DNA of 64,000 nt from RYN-111 sp963760125 (GTDB lineage: Bacteria; Actinomycetota; Actinomycetes; Mycobacteriales; SCTD01). The position numbers and the translations under genes were made by a program. Shown here piece after piece: positions 60,293 through 64,000 of the stretch (positions are counted from its first letter, which is position 1; each line of letters starts with the position of its first letter). Below the pieces are notes generated by a model, which worked only from the letters and a program-made list of their open reading frames with translations, was not told the origin of the DNA and made no database searches. The stretch lies in assembly GCA_963760125.1 (NCBI GenBank), contig CAVXBV010000002.1:145092-209091 (forward strand), written 5' to 3'.

Positions 60293-61017
60293 GCGGTGGG
60301 CCCGGCGGGGCGGAAGAAGTCGTCGCCGCGGACCAGCGCAGCGGCCTTCACCGGGTCGGTCTGCCCCTCGCCGTACGACGGGCACAGGCTCGCGATGGCG
60401 CACGCGCCACAGGCGGGCGTCCGGGAGTGGCAGACCCGTCGGCCGTGGAAGATCACCCGGTGGCTGAACATCGTCCACTCGGCCTTGGGCAGCAGGCCGG
60501 CGACGGCCTGCTCGACCTTCACCGGGTCCAGGTCGGTGGTCCAGCCGAACCGGCGGACCAACCGGCCGAAGTGGGTGTCCACCGTGAGACCGGGGATGCC
60601 GAAGGCGTTCCCGAGCACGACGTTGGCGGTCTTGCGGCCGATGCCGGGGAGCGCCACGAGGTCGTCCAGCCGGCGGGGGACCTCGCCGCCGTGCCGCTCC
60701 ACCAGGGCCGCGCCGAGACCGATCAGGGAGGTCGTCTTGTTGCGGAAGAAGCCGGTCGAACGGATCCGCTCCTCCAGCGCCGCGCGCTCTGCCTCGGCGT
60801 AGGCCCGCGCGTCCGGGTAGGCCCGGAACAGGGCGGGGGTCACCTCGTTCACCCGCTTGTCCGTGCACTGCGCGGACAAGATCGTCGCAACGCACAGCTC
60901 GAGGGGCGTGGTGAAGTCCAGCTCGCAGTGCGCGGCCGGGTAGAGAGCCGCCAGCTCGCGGTTGGTGCGGCGCGCTCGGCGGGTCAGCGCGAGCGGGGAC
61001 TCCTCGCGCGCGGTCAT
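60289..61017 (-). CDS. nth: Endonuclease III
   Basis: A 242-residue DNA glycosylase/AP lyase for oxidised pyrimidines. SAQCTDKRVNEVTPALF and the helix-hairpin-helix VALPGIGRKTANVVLGNAFG with catalytic Lys, then VDTHFGRLVRRFGW with the catalytic Asp, are intact. Four cysteines in CHSRTPACGACAIASLC (C-x6-C-x2-C-x5-C) bind the 4Fe-4S cluster. ATG 61015-61017 has a TACCCT -10 exactly six bases upstream, indicating a leaderless start; the open frame extends to 61215 but overlaps the divergent gene. It heads the nth-tlpA-nudix-cupredoxin chain, in which every junction overlaps. Confidence 0.96.
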   Translation of the reverse strand: MTAREESPLALTRRARRTNRELAALYPAAHCELDFTTPLELCVATILSAQCTDKRVNEVTPALFRAYPDARAYAEAERAALEERIRSTGFFRNKTTSLIGLGAALVERHGGEVPRRLDDLVALPGIGRKTANVVLGNAFGIPGLTVDTHFGRLVRRFGWTTDLDPVKVEQAVAGLLPKAEWTMFSHRVIFHGRRVCHSRTPACGACAIASLCPSYGEGQTDPVKAAALVRGDDFFRPAGPTA

Positions 61018-61023
61018 GTCGCC

Positions 61024-61029
61024 AGGGTA
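61024..61029 (-). promoter_or_regulatory. -10 element of the leaderless nth promoter
   Basis: On the minus strand TACCCT is followed by six bases and the ATG of nth. The spacing matches the other leaderless starts in the window. Confidence 0.55.
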
Positions 61030-61144
61030 CGTCCGGGGGCTCCGCACTCGCCCGTTGCGGTGAACCTGCTCAAGGAAGGGGCAGATCGTGACGACCCTCT
61101 CCCTGTCGGTCACACAGCGTGACGACGTGGACAGGAGCAACGCC

Positions 61145-61708
61145 ATGGACGCGCCAGTGACGGACGTGCCGCCGAGCGCGGGAAGCAGCAGCCGCCCAGC
61201 CGGTCGCAAGAGCACGCCCCGACCGGCCGCCGAGCGCTTCCCCGAGCACGCTCACCTGAGCCTGGACGGCCTGCGGGAGTACCGCAAGACGCTGGCCGCG
61301 GAGGAGAGCAACGTGTCCTACTGGCGCCGGATCATCCAGGCCCGCCTGGACGTGGTGCGCGCGGGCAGCGACCTGGTCAGCGAGAACCTCAAGCCGGTCC
61401 TCACCGACCAACGGGTCGGCGCCGGCCGCCAGGCCCTCGTCGAGGTCGTGCCGTCGGTCGACATCCCTCCCCTGCCCGACCTCGCTGGCCTGTGGGACCG
61501 CCAGGTCGACGTGAGCGACCCGGAGGGCCTCGCCGCCCTCGAGCTCGACCTGGCCGAGGCCGAGGCGCAGCTGTCGGAGTACCGCGCCGTCCTGCACCTG
61601 CGCCTGGGGGCGGCGACCTCCGAGCTCATCGCCCGCTACCGCGACGAACCGACCCTGTGCCTGACGGCGCTGCCCACGCAGCCCGGTCGACGTTCCGTGC
61701 CTGCCTGA
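61145..61708 (+). CDS. rsiG: RsiG-like c-di-GMP-binding anti-sigma factor
   Basis: About 187 residues. It contains the exact RsiG c-di-GMP motif E-x3-S-x2-R-x3-Q-x3-D in ESNVSYWRRIIQARLD (E54, S58, R61, Q65, D69 from this start). A second helix carries EAQLSEYRAVLHLRLG: E, S and R are kept, Q is His and D is Gly. In Streptomyces RsiG both helices have the motif and c-di-GMP lets it hold the sigma factor WhiG. The protein is soluble, two long helices after a disordered N-terminus. ATG 61145-61147 has AGGAG seven bases upstream; GTG 61088 with AAGGAAGG would add 19 residues. No whiG/fliA is in the window. Confidence 0.85.
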   Translation: MDAPVTDVPPSAGSSSRPAGRKSTPRPAAERFPEHAHLSLDGLREYRKTLAAEESNVSYWRRIIQARLDVVRAGSDLVSENLKPVLTDQRVGAGRQALVEVVPSVDIPPLPDLAGLWDRQVDVSDPEGLAALELDLAEAEAQLSEYRAVLHLRLGAATSELIARYRDEPTLCLTALPTQPGRRSVPA

Positions 61709-61726
61709 ACAGGGCAGGACCCTGCC

Positions 61727-61966
61727 GTGACCTACCTGCCGCTCGGCCTGCTCTTCCCGCTGGGACTGCTCCTGCTGGTGCTCGCGATGGAGCGGGTGGA
61801 GCGCCCGTTGCGACGCGACGACGTGACCGACCAGCTGGCCGAGTTCCTGGCGGCAGCGCGCCCCGACGAGGTCGAGACGTTCGTGACCCAGGGGTACGCC
61901 GAGGCCCTCGAGACCTACTGGCGTCGCCGGCGGCTCTCCCGCTTGTTGCCGGGGCGTTCGCGCTAG
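61727..61966 (+). CDS. Small single-span membrane protein (Rv3675-like position)
   Basis: A 79-residue protein with one N-terminal helix (LPLGLLFPLGLLLLVLAM) and a basic/acidic cytoplasmic part (ERVERPLRRDDVTDQLAEFL, ending RRRRLSRLLPGRSR). GTG 61727-61729, 18 bases after the rsiG-like gene and 59 before crp. A membrane protein lies in the same place beside crp in mycobacteria. Function unknown. Confidence 0.72.
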   Translation: MTYLPLGLLFPLGLLLLVLAMERVERPLRRDDVTDQLAEFLAAARPDEVETFVTQGYAEALETYWRRRRLSRLLPGRSR

Positions 61967-62025
61967 GTCGCGCCTCATCTGCCACACTCCCGCGAAAGCA
62001 ACACCACGATCGGGAGGCACGCAGC

Positions 62026-62700
62026 GTGGACGAGGTCCTGGCCAGGGCGGGGCTCTTCCAAGGCATTGCCTCGGAAGCGGCGGAAGCGGTGGCGGCGTCC
62101 CTGCAGCACGCCGAGTACGGCCGCGGCGAAACGGTGTTCGCCGAGGGAGAGCAGGGCGACACCCTTTACATCGTGCTCGAGGGCAAGGTGAAGATCGGGC
62201 GCCGCGCGACCGACGGGCGCGAGAACATGCTGTCGGTCATGGGCCCGTCCGACATGTTCGGCGAGCTCTCCCTGTTCGACCCCGGTCCCCGTACGGCCAC
62301 GGCCACCGTCGTGACCGACGCTCGCCTGGCGTCCTTGGCGCACGCCTCGCTGCGTCCCTGGATCACCGACCGCCCCGAGATCGCCGAGCAGCTGCTCCGG
62401 GTCCTCGCGCGCCGGTTGCGCCGTACCAACGACGCCCTCGCCGACCTGATCTTCACCGACGTCCCGGGGCGGGTGGCCAAGCAGCTGCTGGCGCTCTCGG
62501 AGCGCTTCGGCTCGCAGGAGGTCGACGGCCTGCGCGTGCACCACGACCTCACGCAGGAGGAGCTCGCCCAGCTCGTCGGTGCCTCCCGCGAGACCGTGAA
62601 CAAGGCACTGGCCGACTTCGCCTCGCGCGGCTGGGTGCGGGTCGACTCCCGCGCGCTCACCATCCTCGACGGCGAGCGCTTGGCCCGTCGCGCCCGCTAG
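62026..62700 (+). CDS. crp: cAMP receptor protein, Crp/Fnr family regulator
   Basis: A 224-residue regulator. The cNMP-binding barrel has EGEQGDTLYIVLEGKVKIGR and the phosphate-binding cassette FGELSLFDPGPRTATATV (about 82-99) with Gly-Glu and Arg-Thr as needed for cAMP. The dimerisation helix follows, then the winged helix with LTQEELAQLVGASRETVNKA (about 174-193), whose recognition helix RETVNKAL fits TGTGA half sites. Such a site is at 51346-51361. GTG 62026-62028 with GGGAGG upstream. Syntenic with Rv3676. Confidence 0.95.
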   Translation: MDEVLARAGLFQGIASEAAEAVAASLQHAEYGRGETVFAEGEQGDTLYIVLEGKVKIGRRATDGRENMLSVMGPSDMFGELSLFDPGPRTATATVVTDARLASLAHASLRPWITDRPEIAEQLLRVLARRLRRTNDALADLIFTDVPGRVAKQLLALSERFGSQEVDGLRVHHDLTQEELAQLVGASRETVNKALADFASRGWVRVDSRALTILDGERLARRAR

Positions 62701-62708
62701 CCGTACCG

Positions 62709-63134
62709 CTAGGGCTCCAGCGACTCCCCGGTGAGCTCGCGCAGGCCGTTCCACGCGGGGTCGTCCGTCACGACGACGCTCACGCCCTGCTCGGCGAACG
62801 GCGTCGACCAGTCGGACGTGCGCGCGTAGAGGATCCACTCGCGGATCCCCTCGAGGGTCATCACCGCGACCAGGCGCGCCTCGCCCACCGCGGCGTCGAC
62901 CAGTCGCTGCTCGAAGGCCCGCAAGGTGGCGTGCTCCGACGGGTCGGGCAGCCCGTCGCTCGTCACGGCAAGGGGTACGGCGACGCCGACCTGCAGCGGC
63001 GCCTCCGGCCACGGGGCGCCGACGGCCGCGGCCCGGTCGACGAGGATGACGATGGGCAGACCCGCGTCGGTCTGGGCCCGCAGCGTCACCCACTCGGGGT
63101 CGAGGTCCTGCAGGCTGGCCGGGGAGTCGCTCAT
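62709..63134 (-). CDS. DUF695-like protein
   Basis: A 141-residue acidic soluble protein starting MSDSPASLQDLDPEWVTLRA; the middle part (PIVILVDRAAAVG and EGIREWILYARTSDW, the latter a hallmark of DUF695-type proteins) supports the assignment. ATG 63132-63134 chosen over an upstream in-frame start at 63152. It converges on crp with eight bases between. Function unknown. Confidence 0.72.
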   Translation of the reverse strand: MSDSPASLQDLDPEWVTLRAQTDAGLPIVILVDRAAAVGAPWPEAPLQVGVAVPLAVTSDGLPDPSEHATLRAFEQRLVDAAVGEARLVAVMTLEGIREWILYARTSDWSTPFAEQGVSVVVTDDPAWNGLRELTGESLEP

Positions 63135-63151
63135 GCCGGCATCCTGCCGCA

Positions 63152-64000
63152 CTACCCGGCGAGGACCCGCTCGCTGGTGGTCACCTCGGAGCGCTGTCCG
63201 GTCGACCGCGCCACCTCGAGGGCCGTGGTCAGCGCGGCCACCGCCTCCTCCTGCTCACCGGCGGCGCGCAGGGCCGATCCCAGCGCGCGCCAGGCCAGTA
63301 CCTGGGAGCGCACGTCCTCCGCGGGGGTCGCGACCGCCGTACGCCCGGCGGCGACGGCCTCCTCGACCCGGCCGAGGTCGAGCAGGACCCCCGCCCGGTG
63401 GGCCAGGGCCTGCCGGCGCGGGAAGAGCAGCCCGGGGGCGTTCGAGGCGGCGAGCGCGTCCTCGAGCTCGGTGAGAGCTCCCTCGAAGTCGCCCCGCAGC
63501 CGGCGTACCTGGGCCAGGAGCACGCGGGGACCGAGGCGGGCCTGCGGCTCGAGATCCAGCCCGGAGAGGGGGACGACCGCCTGCCAGACGCAGGACTCGG
63601 CGGAGGCGAGGTCACCCCGGTCGAGGTGGGCGTAGCCGAGGGCCACCAGCGCGAGGCCCTGGGTCAGCGGATGACCGCCGTTCTCCGCCAGCGCTGCGGC
63701 GGTCTCCAAGAAGGTGACGGCCCGCTCCGGAAGGTCGGCCCCGCGCGCGCTGATCCCGGCAGCGACCAGCGCGAGCGACTGACCCCAGGTCCCCCACGTC
63801 CGCGAACCGGGCTCGCGCCCGCTCCGCCTCGGCTGCCCCCACGGTGACGTCACCGAGCTCGGCGGCGGCAACGGCGTCGATGGTGAGCAGCGCGGCCACG
63901 CCCCAGCGGTCGCGCTGCTGCTCGGCGGCCGGCAGCAGCGTGCCGGCCAGCTCGCGGGCCTCGGTGAACCGGCCCTGCAGCAACCGGACGAAGCCCTCGG
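63152..64000 (-). CDS. TPR-repeat protein, C-terminal part, with an apparent frameshift
   Basis: The gene enters from the right edge and ends at a TAG at 63152-63154. It consists of tetratricopeptide-like helix pairs, for example LLQGRFTEARELAGTLL, LALVALGYAHLDRGDLASAE and LRGDFEGALTELEDALAA. The frame from the edge (GFVRLLQG... to ARFADVGD) does not continue: the next repeats (WGQSLALVAAGISARGAD) are in another frame. Removing one base of the GG at 63788-63789 rejoins them as ADVGD-WGQSLALV. The N-terminal domains are off the window, so the protein cannot be named; TPR tails of this kind occur in large regulators and cyclases. Confidence 0.75.
   Translation of the reverse strand, partial: PRASSGCCRAGSPRPASWPARCCRPPSSSATAGAWPRCSPSTPLPPPSSVTSPWGQPRRSGREPGSRTWGTWGQSLALVAAGISARGADLPERAVTFLETAAALAENGGHPLTQGLALVALGYAHLDRGDLASAESCVWQAVVPLSGLDLEPQARLGPRVLLAQVRRLRGDFEGALTELEDALAASNAPGLLFPRRQALAHRAGVLLDLGRVEEAVAAGRTAVATPAEDVRSQVLAWRALGSALRAAGEQEEAVAALTTALEVARSTGQRSEVTTSERVLAG

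Overview
The window is very GC-rich, compact, bacterial chromosome from an actinobacterium of the class Actinomycetes. GTG starts are common, stop and start codons often overlap (ATGA/GTGA), and several genes look leaderless. Gene order matches conserved blocks that I recall from Streptomyces (around SCO3380-3409 and SCO3542-3571) and Mycobacterium (around Rv3596-3610 and Rv3654-3676). I see no prophage, insertion sequence or CRISPR array. The genus cannot be fixed from this sequence; the bldG, rsiG-like and Tad-pilus genes suggest a lineage with developmental or motile forms.

Bases 1-11,220 hold the 3' part of a GGDEF-EAL membrane protein (running off the left edge), lysS, and a tightly overlapping vitamin block on the minus strand: coaX, nadC, nadB, panD, panC and a DUF2520 protein. 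Then come a hotdog thioesterase and, divergently, a MidA-type methyltransferase overlapping an orphan NuoD paralogue. Bases 11,235-20,684 carry the folate/cell-envelope block (folK, folB, an NTF2-like gene, folP, ftsH, hpt, tilS, a zincin, dacB) and ppa. folE, usually between ftsH and folP, is missing.

Bases 20,700-27,600 are a more variable stretch: VOC protein, small membrane protein, ECF sigma/anti-sigma pair, permease, epimerase, a VOC gene remnant, prfC, two CsbD-like stress proteins and tRNA-Thr(CGT). Bases 27,587-46,000 hold holB, an MFS-thymidylate kinase fusion, topA, a methyltransferase, an LPRTG surface protein, the proton pyrophosphatase, a bldG/anti-sigma pair, an MrfA-like helicase and a class E-like sortase with a secreted neighbour. 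Bases 45,210-50,318 are a Tad/Flp pilus locus. Its CpaE-like and TadA genes are joined in one frame, apparently by a single extra base.

Bases 50,500-64,000 follow the Rv3661-Rv3676 order: HAD phosphatase, a 320-base gap, a degenerate Fic-like gene, acs, REC-GGDEF, epoxide-hydrolase-like gene, marP, cupredoxin lipoprotein, CoA-type Nudix, TlpA thioredoxin, nth, an rsiG-like gene, a small membrane protein, crp, DUF695 and a truncated TPR gene. The gap contains a perfect CRP-type site, a TTGACA promoter, a long-range RNA stem and a strong terminator. It sits where Ms1/MTS2823 (mycobacteria) and scr3559 (Streptomyces) are encoded, so I call it an Ms1-like RNA. Together the regulatory genes (CRP and its probable site, Ms1-like RNA, BldG and partner, RsiG-like switch, two GGDEF proteins) make this window rich in global and developmental control.
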